64,000 nt of DNA from Myxococcales bacterium. Lineage in GTDB: Bacteria; Myxococcota_A; Polyangia; Haliangiales; Haliangiaceae. The position numbers and the translations under genes are program-made. This document shows positions 54,528 through 64,000 of the stretch, one piece after another. The notes below the pieces were generated by a model, which worked only from the letters and a program-made list of their open reading frames with translations, was not told the origin of the DNA and made no database searches. How positions within the stretch are numbered: position 1 is the first letter of the stretch; the number at the start of each line of letters is the position of its first letter. The DNA is taken from the NCBI GenBank assembly GCA_016717005.1, contig JADJUF010000041.1, forward strand, positions 1 through 64,000, written 5' to 3'.

Positions 54528-55407
54528 CCGGCGCGCAGCGCCGGCGCAGCTCGCGATCGGCCAGCTCGCGCTCGATCCGCGCGGCGTCGTCGAGGACGAG
54601 GCTGGTGGCGGTCGCGCCCGCGACGAAGTCGCGCACCAGCGCGACGACGTGCGCGTCGTCGAGGATGCGCCGGTGGCCGAGCCCGACCGTGGTGACCAGC
54701 GCGGCGCCAGGCCAGCGGCGCGCCGCGGCCGCGCCGTCGTCATGGCCGACCTCGCGATCACCGCGATCGTGGACGACCAGCAGCGGCGCCGCCATGCGCG
54801 GCGCGAGCGCGGGGCCGTCGAGCCCAGCCGCGTCGTGGCCGTGGTTGGCCGCGGCCAGCCCCGCCTGGAACCGGGCGCGCTCGTCGCCGGCGAGGCCGCG
54901 GTGGGCGAGGAAGCGCTCGACCGAGGCCGCGACCTGGAACAACGGCGCGACGAACGCGACCCGCGCGACCGCCAGCCCGCGCGCCAGCGCGATGGTCGTC
55001 GCCGCGGCGCCGAACGAGTGCGCCACGATCGCGTCGACCGGCGCGGCCCAGGCCGCGACCTCGGCGAGGGTCACGGCGAACGCGTCGAGCGTGGCGCGCT
55101 CGCCCGGGCTGTCACCGTGCGCCGGCGCGTCGAACGTGACGACGCGGCGACCGTGCTCGACCAGCGCCGCGGCCAGCGCCGCGAGCTGCGCGCCGCGGCC
55201 GCCCCAGCCGTGGGCCAGGAGCACGACCGGCCCCGCCCCCCAGCTCCAGGCGCGGACGCCCGAGGGCAACACCGCCGCCTGATCGGCCACCGCCAGCAGC
55301 GCGTGCTCGCGCGCCGGCCGCGCGGCGCGCGGCGGGCGCAAGAAGTCGTCGAGGGCTTCATAAACACGAACGTTCGTACTTTTATTCTGGCGAACGACGG
55401 CGACCAT
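54502..55407 (-). CDS. Alpha/beta hydrolase
   Basis: A 301-residue protein. HGWGGRGAQLAALAAALVEH carries the oxyanion motif, FDAPAHGDSPG and AHSFGAAATTIALARG the nucleophile Ser (AHSFG), VVHDRGDREVGHDD the acid and GLGHRRILDD the His. This is a typical serine hydrolase of unknown substrate. The ATG at 55407 is set by a strong AGGAGGA seven bases upstream. Codons 10-17 are unusually AT-rich and contain a palindrome matching the operator upstream of tetR. The gene is 26 bp after tetR and probably under its control. Confidence 0.88.
   Translation of the reverse strand: MVAVVRQNKSTNVRVYEALDDFLRPPRAARPAREHALLAVADQAAVLPSGVRAWSWGAGPVVLLAHGWGGRGAQLAALAAALVEHGRRVVTFDAPAHGDSPGERATLDAFAVTLAEVAAWAAPVDAIVAHSFGAAATTIALARGLAVARVAFVAPLFQVAASVERFLAHRGLAGDERARFQAGLAAANHGHDAAGLDGPALAPRMAAPLLVVHDRGDREVGHDDGAAAARRWPGAALVTTVGLGHRRILDDAHVVALVRDFVAGATATSLVLDDAARIERELADRELRRRCAPVSAARSSP
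55366..55379. promoter_or_regulatory. TetR-operator-like palindrome inside the hydrolase coding region
   Basis: ACGAACGTTCGT is a perfect 12-bp palindrome within codons 10-14 of the hydrolase, extended as GAACGTTCGTACT. GAACGCTCGTACT occurs upstream of the tetR gene at 56028-56040. The shared GAACG-N-TCGTACT suggests the same protein binds both. A site inside the gene could act as a roadblock. Confidence 0.55.
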
Positions 55408-55433
55408 GGTCTGTCCTCCTGGGTCAGCGGGGG

Positions 55434-56012
55434 TTAGCGGCAGCGCGCGAGCAGCGCGTCGAACGCGCGCTTGCTGCGGAGCGCTGCCTTGGGATCGCGG
55501 ATCAACCGCCCGACGTCGTGATGGGCGAGCATGATCCCGTACAGCTCGAACGCGAGCTGCTGGGGATCGCAGCCAGCGGCCAGGTGGCCCTCGTCGATCG
55601 CGATCCGCGCCGCGGTCGCGATGGCGTCGAGCCAGTCGCGCAAGGCCGCGGCCAGCGCGTCGCGGGCCGGGCCGGGTCGATCGTCGAGCTCAGCCGCCAG
55701 CGCGACGAAGACGCAGCCACCGTCGCGGGCGCCCCACGCGCACCACCGGTCGTACATGGCTCGCAGGCGCGGCTCGCCGCGGGCGGCGCGCAGGGCCGGG
55801 GCGATCACGTCGGCGACGAACTCGACGCGGGCGTGCTCGACCACCGCGAGGTGGAGCGCGTCCTTCGAGCCGAAGTGCGCGAACAGCCCGCTCTTGGACA
55901 GCGCCAGCTCGTCGGCCAGCCGGCCGATCGACAGCCCCTCGAGGCCGACGGTCCGCGCGAGCTCGGTCGCGCGGTCGAGGATGGCGGTGCGGGTGGCGTC
56001 CCCCTTCTTCAT
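55434..56012 (-). CDS. TetR-family regulator
   Basis: A 192-residue repressor from the ATG at 56012, AGGAGG just upstream. The helix-turn-helix is clear: TRTAILDRATELARTVGLEG, LSIGRLADELALSKSGLFAH, FGSKDALHLAVVEHARVEF. The C-terminal domain with WCAWGARDGGCVFVALAAEL resembles the YxiD/TetR_C group. It is followed by the hydrolase gene as a two-gene operon. Its likely operator overlaps its own promoter (56028-56040), implying autoregulation. Inducer unknown. Confidence 0.92.
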   Translation of the reverse strand: MKKGDATRTAILDRATELARTVGLEGLSIGRLADELALSKSGLFAHFGSKDALHLAVVEHARVEFVADVIAPALRAARGEPRLRAMYDRWCAWGARDGGCVFVALAAELDDRPGPARDALAAALRDWLDAIATAARIAIDEGHLAAGCDPQQLAFELYGIMLAHHDVGRLIRDPKAALRSKRAFDALLARCR

Positions 56013-56025
56013 GGCCTCCTCAATA

Positions 56026-56041
56026 TAGAACGCTCGTACTA
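56026..56041. promoter_or_regulatory. Probable autoregulatory TetR operator
   Basis: On the minus strand AGTACGAGCGTTCTATATTG precedes AGGAGG and the tetR start. The AGTACGAGCGTTC part is an imperfect palindrome matching the site at 55366-55379, and TATATT would serve as the -10. The site also covers the stop codon of the adenylyl cyclase gene upstream (56039-56041). Confidence 0.6.
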
Positions 56042-57307
56042 TTTGTCAAGCGCGGGCTCGACGCCCGCCGCCGCGAGCAAGAACGTCGCGGTCGGGCCCA
56101 GGCCCTTCACCTCGATCGTGCCGCGGTCCTCGACCGCGACCGCGTCGCCCAGGAGCGCGCGCGTGCGCGCCGCGATCTGCACGCGCCCGGCGACGCCGTG
56201 CGACTCCATCCGGCTGGCCAGGTTCACGGTCTCGCCCCACAGGTCGTAGGTGTACTTCGAGCGCCCGATGACGCCGGCCACCGCCGGTCCCGACGCCAGG
56301 CCGACGCGCAGCTCGAGGTCGGGCTCGAGCTCGCGCAGGCGCGCGAGCATCGCCTGGCTCATCGCCGCCGCCGCCGCCGCGTGATCGGCGCGGGCCGCGG
56401 GCGCGCCGGCCACCGCCATGTAGGCGTCGCCGATGGTCTTGATCTTCTCGAGGCCGTGGACCCGGGCCAGCTCGTCGAACGCCGAGAACACCCGATCGAG
56501 CCGGCCGACCAGCTCGTCGGGCGTGATCTGGGTCGACAGGGTCGAGAAGCCCTTGAGGTCGGCGAACAGCACCGTCACCTCGGCCAGGCGATCGGCGATC
56601 ACCCGCGGGCCCTCCTTGAGGCGCTCGGCGATCGGCGGCGGCAGCAGGTTGGCGAGGAGCGTCTCGGTCCGCTCGCGCTCGTACTCGAGGAGCCCGCGAT
56701 CGATCCAGCGCTGGCGCCGCGCCTGCTCGAGCCGCACCGCCACCAGCGCGGCGCCGGCCACGGCCACCGCGATCCACAGGAGATCGATCGAGGCCGCCCG
56801 CGTGGTCAGGTGCGGCGAGCGCACCAGCGCGACGCCCATCGCCACCGCGCCGCCGCTGGCGACCGCGACGATCCGGATCGCGCGCGACAGATCGAGCGCC
56901 GCGCCGATCAGCACGGTCAGCAGGAACCCGCCGACCACGAGCTGGCTCATCTCGCCCGGCGCGTAGACCACCAGCGCGACCACGCCGGCCTGGACCGCGG
57001 CGTAGGCGACGATCGCGGCCAGGCGCCACCAGCGCAGGAACCGGGGCCAGGGCAGGAAGCCGACCACCAGGGCCGCGACCAGCACCGGCGTGACCGCGCC
57101 GAACCGGATCGCCAGGAGCGGCGCCCGGTCGGCCGGCGTGGCCTGGAGATCGAACCCGACCGAGGCGGACCACAGGAGCACGACCGCGGCCATCGCGATC
57201 CGGTAGAAGCCGCGGACGTCGCGGGCGTAGTCGTCGAGGAACGCGGCCTCGCGCGCGCGATCGACGAACGCCAGGGTCCAGGTCTGGGGCTCGTCGGAGC
57301 GGGGCAC
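56039..57307 (-). CDS. Membrane class III adenylyl cyclase
   Basis: A 422-residue protein from a GTG at 57307. Six hydrophobic segments (~30-200; e.g. IAMAAVVLLWSASVGFDL, QLVVGGFLLTVLIGAAL) form a MASE-like sensor. A short helix (LLEYERERTETLLANLLPPP, IAERLKEG) leads to the cyclase domain: VTVLFADLKGFSTLS (metal Asp), KIKTIGDAYMAVAG (Lys and metal Asp), and YDLWGETVNLASRME (Asp for adenine, Asn/Arg catalytic). The Lys/Asp purine pair indicates ATP rather than GTP. It makes cAMP in response to an unknown membrane signal. It follows the next gene by eight bases. Confidence 0.93.
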   Translation of the reverse strand: MPRSDEPQTWTLAFVDRAREAAFLDDYARDVRGFYRIAMAAVVLLWSASVGFDLQATPADRAPLLAIRFGAVTPVLVAALVVGFLPWPRFLRWWRLAAIVAYAAVQAGVVALVVYAPGEMSQLVVGGFLLTVLIGAALDLSRAIRIVAVASGGAVAMGVALVRSPHLTTRAASIDLLWIAVAVAGAALVAVRLEQARRQRWIDRGLLEYERERTETLLANLLPPPIAERLKEGPRVIADRLAEVTVLFADLKGFSTLSTQITPDELVGRLDRVFSAFDELARVHGLEKIKTIGDAYMAVAGAPAARADHAAAAAAMSQAMLARLRELEPDLELRVGLASGPAVAGVIGRSKYTYDLWGETVNLASRMESHGVAGRVQIAARTRALLGDAVAVEDRGTIEVKGLGPTATFLLAAAGVEPALDK

Positions 57308-57315
57308 ACCCGAGT

Positions 57316-58836
57316 CTACGCTGTCGCCGCCGCCGCGGCGCGGGCGGTCGCGGTCAGCCCGGCGCAGAACTGCTGCAGCGGCGCCCGGCGCTCGGGCGGC
57401 ACGAACTCGAGGTTGATCTGGTGATCGGTGATCTCGAAGAAGACCCGCTCGGCCGCGAGCAGATCGGCCTCGGCGCGCTCGACCTCGCGCGCGTCGACGT
57501 CGGCCAGGTTGGTCGCGACCAGCGCGGCCTCGGCGGCGCAGCGGTTGCCGAGGAAGAAGGCCCCGAGGATCAGCTTGGCCTTGACCGCGAGCGAGTGGAC
57601 CTCGGCGCCGGTGCGGTGGGGCAACCCGAGCAGGCTGGCCAGCAGATCGGGCGCGGCCTCGGCCGTGGCCTCGTAGGCGCGGCGGACGATGTAGCCGAGA
57701 TCGAACAGCGCCAGCTGCGGCGCGAACACCAGGCCGTACTGCCGGGCCATCGCCGCGTAGTAGATGAAGTGGCGGCCGATCTGCCGCAGCAGCGCGGGCC
57801 GGTCGCACACGTCCTTGGCCAGCAGCCGGTACTGGTGGAACACGTCGTAGACCGCGTGGACGTCCTTGGCCTTGATCGCCTCGCGCAGGTAGTTGTTGAA
57901 GAACCGCACCGCCAGCCGCAGCGCCGCGTCGTCGCCGCGCGCCGCGGCCCGCTGACCGATCGCGCGGTTGGCGTCGGAGATGCTCGAGACCGTGTCGGAC
58001 GCCTTGCGCAGCGCGTGCTGGTACGCGAGGTTGAGCTGCAGGCCGCACTTCATCTCGAACCAGGTGCGCTCGTCGATGATCAGGTCGAGCGCCTCCTCCG
58101 ACAACCCCACGAAGTCGGCCCGGTCGACCCGGTACCAGCCGCGCGGCAGCCGGTCCTTGTGGGCCGCGTGCTGGTCGATGAGCTGCTTGAGCGCCCACAC
58201 GCCCTCGCGCGCGATGCCGCGGTCGCCGCGGTCGAGCGACTTCAGCACGATCGTGCCGAGCTGATCGATGCGCTCGGCCACCTGCTCCTGCGTCGTGACC
58301 GGATCGAGCTTCTTGTCGGCGACGTCGGTCACCAGCTGGATGGTCTCGTCGCACAGGCGCCGGACGATCCGCGACGGATCGAGGAAGCGCACGACGTAGA
58401 AGAAGTACGGGATCAACATCGCCCAGCCGGTCAGCGCCGCCAGCACCGCGATCCGGATCGCCCACACCGGCGCGAACCGTGGGCCGATGATGTAGACCAC
58501 GAACAGCACGTGGGCCGCGCCCAGCGCCATGAACGACAGCACCACGCGGTTGATCCGATCGCGCAAGAACAGATCGATCAGCTTGGGCGTGTGCATGTTG
58601 GCCGTCAGCGGGATGGCCAGGCCGATCGTGGCCAGGAGCATGGCCAGGACGTTGTTGTAGGCCCGGGCCATCGGCGACAGGATGTCGGCCAGCTTGCCGT
58701 TGTTCTCGCCGGCCCAGCTCATGTCGTCCAGGCCGGGGAAGCCGGCGCCGCGCCACTCGAGCAAGAACTCGATCCCGAACAGGAGCGCGAACCCGACGAA
58801 CGCGAACAACAGCGAGGTGACGAACGCCCGACGCAT
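57316..58836 (-). CDS. Membrane protein with large helical cytoplasmic domain
   Basis: A 506-residue protein from the ATG at 58836. Four hydrophobic segments lie in the first ~155 residues (FVTSLLFAFVGFALLFGIEF; VLSFMALGAAHVLFVVYIIG; VLAALTGWAMLIPYFFYVVR). The remaining ~350 residues are helical and soluble (QEQVAERIDQLGTIVLKSLD, RGIAREGVWALKQLIDQHAA, LRLAVRFFNNYLREAIKAKD). No catalytic motif. The arrangement recalls DUF2254-like proteins, but I do not see their signature. It is directly upstream of the adenylyl cyclase gene (8-bp gap) and may supply its sensing partner. Confidence 0.8.
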   Translation of the reverse strand: MRRAFVTSLLFAFVGFALLFGIEFLLEWRGAGFPGLDDMSWAGENNGKLADILSPMARAYNNVLAMLLATIGLAIPLTANMHTPKLIDLFLRDRINRVVLSFMALGAAHVLFVVYIIGPRFAPVWAIRIAVLAALTGWAMLIPYFFYVVRFLDPSRIVRRLCDETIQLVTDVADKKLDPVTTQEQVAERIDQLGTIVLKSLDRGDRGIAREGVWALKQLIDQHAAHKDRLPRGWYRVDRADFVGLSEEALDLIIDERTWFEMKCGLQLNLAYQHALRKASDTVSSISDANRAIGQRAAARGDDAALRLAVRFFNNYLREAIKAKDVHAVYDVFHQYRLLAKDVCDRPALLRQIGRHFIYYAAMARQYGLVFAPQLALFDLGYIVRRAYEATAEAAPDLLASLLGLPHRTGAEVHSLAVKAKLILGAFFLGNRCAAEAALVATNLADVDAREVERAEADLLAAERVFFEITDHQINLEFVPPERRAPLQQFCAGLTATARAAAAATA

Positions 58837-58941
58837 CGAGCCGACAGCGTACCCCACCCCCGCGGTCGGCTCGAAGTTCTTGGCCCACGCCGGGCCGCGC
58901 GCTGGACCGCGACCGGGTTGGCGCCCATGGGCTGGCGCCGA

Positions 58942-59033
58942 CCTTCGCGCCAGGAGTCTCGCGTCGCGGTGGGGAGGCTCATCGGGGCTTGCCCCCGATG
59001 AGGGGAGGCCCGGCGACGGGCCTCCCAGAGAGT

Positions 59034-59036
<3 letters not shown>
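58942..59036. repeat. Interspersed palindromic repeat (inverted copy)
   Basis: Read on the minus strand this matches 20377-20471 almost base for base: GGGAGGCCCGTCGCCGGGCC, then CTCATCGGGGGCAAGCCCCG, then GCGACGCGAGACTCC. Changes in one arm are matched in the other (CTCGTCGGGG...CCCCGACGAG became CTCATCGGGG...CCCCGATGAG), so the hairpins are conserved. It begins in the stop codon of dnaE2 and separates that gene from the membrane protein gene downstream. Confidence 0.88.
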
Positions 59037-62387
<3,351 letters not shown>

Positions 62388-62390
62388 GGG

Positions 62391-62414
62391 CGATACTGAA
62401 CATATACAGTATCG
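62391..62414. promoter_or_regulatory. Perfect dyad at the dnaE2 start, probable SOS operator
   Basis: CGATACTG and CAGTATCG are perfect 8-bp inverted arms around AACATATA. The dnaE2-strand core CTGTATATGTTCAG resembles LexA sites (CTG...CAG; the GTTCAG half occurs in myxobacterial boxes) but is two bases shorter than the enterobacterial CTGT-N8-ACAG. It is strikingly AT-rich for this genome and covers the expected promoter/ribosome-site position. LexA control is inference. Confidence 0.65.
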
Positions 62415-62468
62415 AGCGAGATCAACCGTGTCGGCCCCAGCACCGCGTCGTCGTGCACGCGCGATCGC

Positions 62469-63413
62469 TCATGGCGCGGCCAGCGCTTCGAGGGGCAGCC
62501 CGAGCTCGGAGGCGCGCCACATCCGATCGCGCCACCGATGGTCCTCGACCTGGTTCCAGCGCCGCGCGGCCAGGTACGCGTTCACCAGGTTCGAGAGATA
62601 GAACGTGCCGGCGAGCGTGGCCAGCCCCCAGAACGCCGCGCGTTGATCGCCGAGCGCGTGTTCGGGCTGGTAGACGTCGTAGGCGCCGGCGGCCGCCAGC
62701 GAGGTCAAGCCGAGGTAGTAGAGCCCGTCGACGTAGTGACCGGCGTAGCCCGAGCCGACCCCAGGCGCGATCAGCGACAACCCGACCGCGACCGTCGGGG
62801 ACCGATGTGCAGGCCGCGGCAGCCTCAGCGCGGCCGCGACCCCGGCGGCGGCGATGCACGCGGCGTCATCGATGGCGCGGCACCGATCCTGGGCTTGCTC
62901 GAGCGAGCGCTCGACCAGCGCCCGATCGCCGACCACCGCGGCCAGCCGAGCTCGCGCGATGGCCGCGTGGAAGCCGGCGGCCGCGGGGAACCCGAGCAGC
63001 GGCTCGAGCTCGCCGAGCGCGTCGGCGGTGCGGGGCCGATCGGGCTCATGCAGCGACTGCTCGGCCAGGGCCAGCGCGCGCTGCACCGCCACGAGCGGCA
63101 CGACCTCCGGCGCGCTGCCGACGCGCGCGCGATCGTAGGCCGCGACCGCGTCGGCGAACTGCCCACCCCGGTGGTACGCGATGGCGATCCGGAGCCGGGC
63201 CCACCCCGCCACCGCGGGCGTCGGCGCGAGCACCTCGAGCCGCTCGAGCTCCCCGATCTCGCGGTAGAACTCGCCGCGCGCGTGCAGGTGATCAGCGAGC
63301 GCGATCTGTCGCTCGACCTCGCCGGGAGCGAGCGGCGACGGCTGCGCTGCCGCGAGCGTTGGCGAGGCCAACGCGACGAGCATGCACGCGATGGCGCTAC
63401 GGCACCGGGTCAT
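62469..63413 (-). CDS. Secreted/membrane protein with TPR-like part
   Basis: A 314-residue protein from the ATG at 63413. A signal peptide (IACMLVALASPTLAAAQPSP) is followed by ~180 residues of helical pairs in TPR spacing (ALADHLHARGEFYREIGELE, WARLRIAIAYHRGGQFADAV). The C-terminal third has hydrophobic segments (VAVGLSLIAPGVGSGYAGHY, YYLGLTSLAAAGAYDVYQ, FWGLATLAGTFYLSNLVNAY) of the kind seen in proteins with a PGxGxxYxGxxxxG motif. Its start lies inside the end of the YidD-like gene (17-bp overlap). Function unknown; an envelope-assembly role is suggested by context. Confidence 0.78.
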   Translation of the reverse strand: MTRCRSAIACMLVALASPTLAAAQPSPLAPGEVERQIALADHLHARGEFYREIGELERLEVLAPTPAVAGWARLRIAIAYHRGGQFADAVAAYDRARVGSAPEVVPLVAVQRALALAEQSLHEPDRPRTADALGELEPLLGFPAAAGFHAAIARARLAAVVGDRALVERSLEQAQDRCRAIDDAACIAAAGVAAALRLPRPAHRSPTVAVGLSLIAPGVGSGYAGHYVDGLYYLGLTSLAAAGAYDVYQPEHALGDQRAAFWGLATLAGTFYLSNLVNAYLAARRWNQVEDHRWRDRMWRASELGLPLEALAAP

Positions 63414-63801
63414 GCCACTTCACGTGTCGACGCTCGCACGTCGTCTGATAGTTGCGACCGGCGAGCGGATGCTCCCGCACGAACAACCGATCGAACGCCA
63501 GCACGAGCCCGAGCACGCCGTAGCGCGTGACCGCCCGCCGGGCGAACGCCGAGCAGCTCGGGGTGTACGGACACCCCTGCCCCGGGAGATCCGGGCGCCG
63601 CAGGAACCGCTGGTACACCGCGATCAGGCCGTCGGCCACGCCGTCGTCTGGGCCGGCTGGGTCCGCGACCGACGACGCCGGTCCGTCCCACGGCTCGAAC
63701 GCGGCCGCAGCGCACGGATCGCCCGGCGACTCGATCGGCGCCGGCTGTCGCGCGCACGCGGCCGACGTCACCGCCAGGCCGATGAGCACGCGCCGACGCA
63801 C
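63397..63801 (-). CDS. YidD-like lipoprotein
   Basis: A 134-residue protein from a GTG at 63801. A lipoprotein-type signal ends GLAVTSAACARQP. After a ~35-residue linker comes a YidD (membrane protein insertion efficiency factor) domain: LIAVYQRFLRRPDLPGQGCP, YTPSCSAFARRAVTRYGVLG, then NYQTTC. The conserved Cys of CPYTPSCS are present. Normal YidD is a short inner-membrane-associated cytoplasmic protein helping YidC; this one would be exported, so its role is probably different. It is one base after the upstream partial gene and overlaps the TPR-like gene. Confidence 0.85.
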   Translation of the reverse strand: MRRRVLIGLAVTSAACARQPAPIESPGDPCAAAAFEPWDGPASSVADPAGPDDGVADGLIAVYQRFLRRPDLPGQGCPYTPSCSAFARRAVTRYGVLGLVLAFDRLFVREHPLAGRNYQTTCERRHVKWHDPVP

Positions 63802-63802
63802 C

Positions 63803-64000
63803 TCACGGGACCATCGCGACCGGCGGCGGCGGCGCAGGCGGCGGCGCCGCCGCAGGCACCAGCGCGACGTTGACGGCGGCATCGTCGAACGACTTGATGT
63901 CGCCCGTGACCAGGTCGACGACGATCCCGACGACGCCGCCGAGGCAGATGTTCGCCCAGAACCATCCCTGGATGTGCTTGGTGCGCTGGATGACGACCGG
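63803..64000 (-). CDS. Envelope protein, 5' end outside the window
   Basis: The last 65 residues of a gene that enters from the right edge: KHIQGWFWANICLGGVVGIV, VDLVTGDIKSFDDAAVNVAL, then a poly-Ala/Pro tail. The GWFWANICLGGVVGIVVDLVTG segment matches the common lipoprotein-like pattern GWxxGNxxxGGxIGxxVDxxTG, a hydrophobic hairpin seen in small envelope proteins. It is the first gene of an operon with the YidD-like and TPR-like genes (stop and next start are one base apart). Confidence 0.75.
   Translation of the reverse strand, partial: PVVIQRTKHIQGWFWANICLGGVVGIVVDLVTGDIKSFDDAAVNVALVPAAAPPPAPPPPVAMVP

Overview
The window is very GC-rich and shows the habits of a large-genome predatory or social myxobacterium (Myxococcota; a Polyangia/Haliangiales/Kofleriaceae-like organism is my best guess). 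The signs are about a dozen secreted lipoproteins with Asp/Ala-, Pro/Ala- or Gly-rich linkers, a cytoplasmic Ser/Thr kinase paired with an FHA-sigma54 activator, an AgmX/PglI-type C-terminal domain protein, class III cyclase signalling, many GTG/TTG starts and many 1-4 base gene overlaps. I saw no rRNA, tRNA, CRISPR array, phage module or intact transposase.

Layout. 1-7118 (minus): the N-terminal ~2370 residues of a giant SpvB-TcdB-RHS protein, a fused Tc-toxin B+C cocoon, whose C-terminal toxin end runs off the left edge. 7.2-9.2 kb: an iodotyrosine-deiodinase-like nitroreductase, a beta-barrel-like envelope protein, a regulator remnant and a small membrane protein. 9.3-13.7 kb: rluF, then a run of secreted or membrane genes (superhelical lipoprotein, flippase-like protein, LpqC-type esterase). 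13.7-20.4 kb: short cytoplasmic proteins, a Kelch lipoprotein overlapping an L,D-transpeptidase, a Cys-rich lipoprotein, an HD hydrolase and a large alpha/beta-hydrolase-like lipoprotein. 20.6-23.7 kb: Ser/Thr kinase plus FHA-sigma54 activator operon. 23.7-29.2 kb: a lipoprotein cluster containing a tandemly expanded paralogous family. 29.2-32.3 kb: two overlapping CPA2-like cation/proton antiporter genes. 32.3-35.5 kb: PPK2 divergent from a polyphosphate-binding CHAD protein, a Cys-cluster protein, and a lipoprotein with a duplicated 3' end. 35.6-37.9 kb: carboxynorspermidine dehydrogenase and decarboxylase (polyamine synthesis). 38.2-43.0 kb: a PHM-like copper monooxygenase lipoprotein, a TetR repressor with a perfect operator palindrome, a ThDP enzyme (frameshifted) and an NAD-dependent epimerase.

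43.2-51.4 kb is a disturbed, accessory-looking stretch: a frameshifted ankyrin gene, a multiply frameshifted diheme cytochrome lipoprotein, two copies of a 580-bp block carrying a DUF2892 gene, an in-frame chimera made from two duplicated fragments, a degenerate nucleotidyltransferase module and a 165-bp inverted-repeat element. 51.3-64.0 kb returns to ordinary organisation: HMA-domain lipoprotein, Bcp-type peroxiredoxin with a hexapeptide-repeat tail, TetR-hydrolase operon, membrane adenylyl cyclase, error-prone polymerase dnaE2 behind a perfect dyad, and a YidD-like lipoprotein operon running off the right edge.

A ~95-bp palindromic interspersed repeat occurs at 20.4 kb and, inverted, at 59.0 kb. 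Nothing here is clearly a complete new system. The best leads are the Tc BC protein with an unrecognised toxin end, the lipoprotein expansion, the operator embedded in a coding region, the dyad at dnaE2 and the recombination scars at 43-51 kb. Proteins were read by eye; family names rest on recognised motifs, not on database searches.
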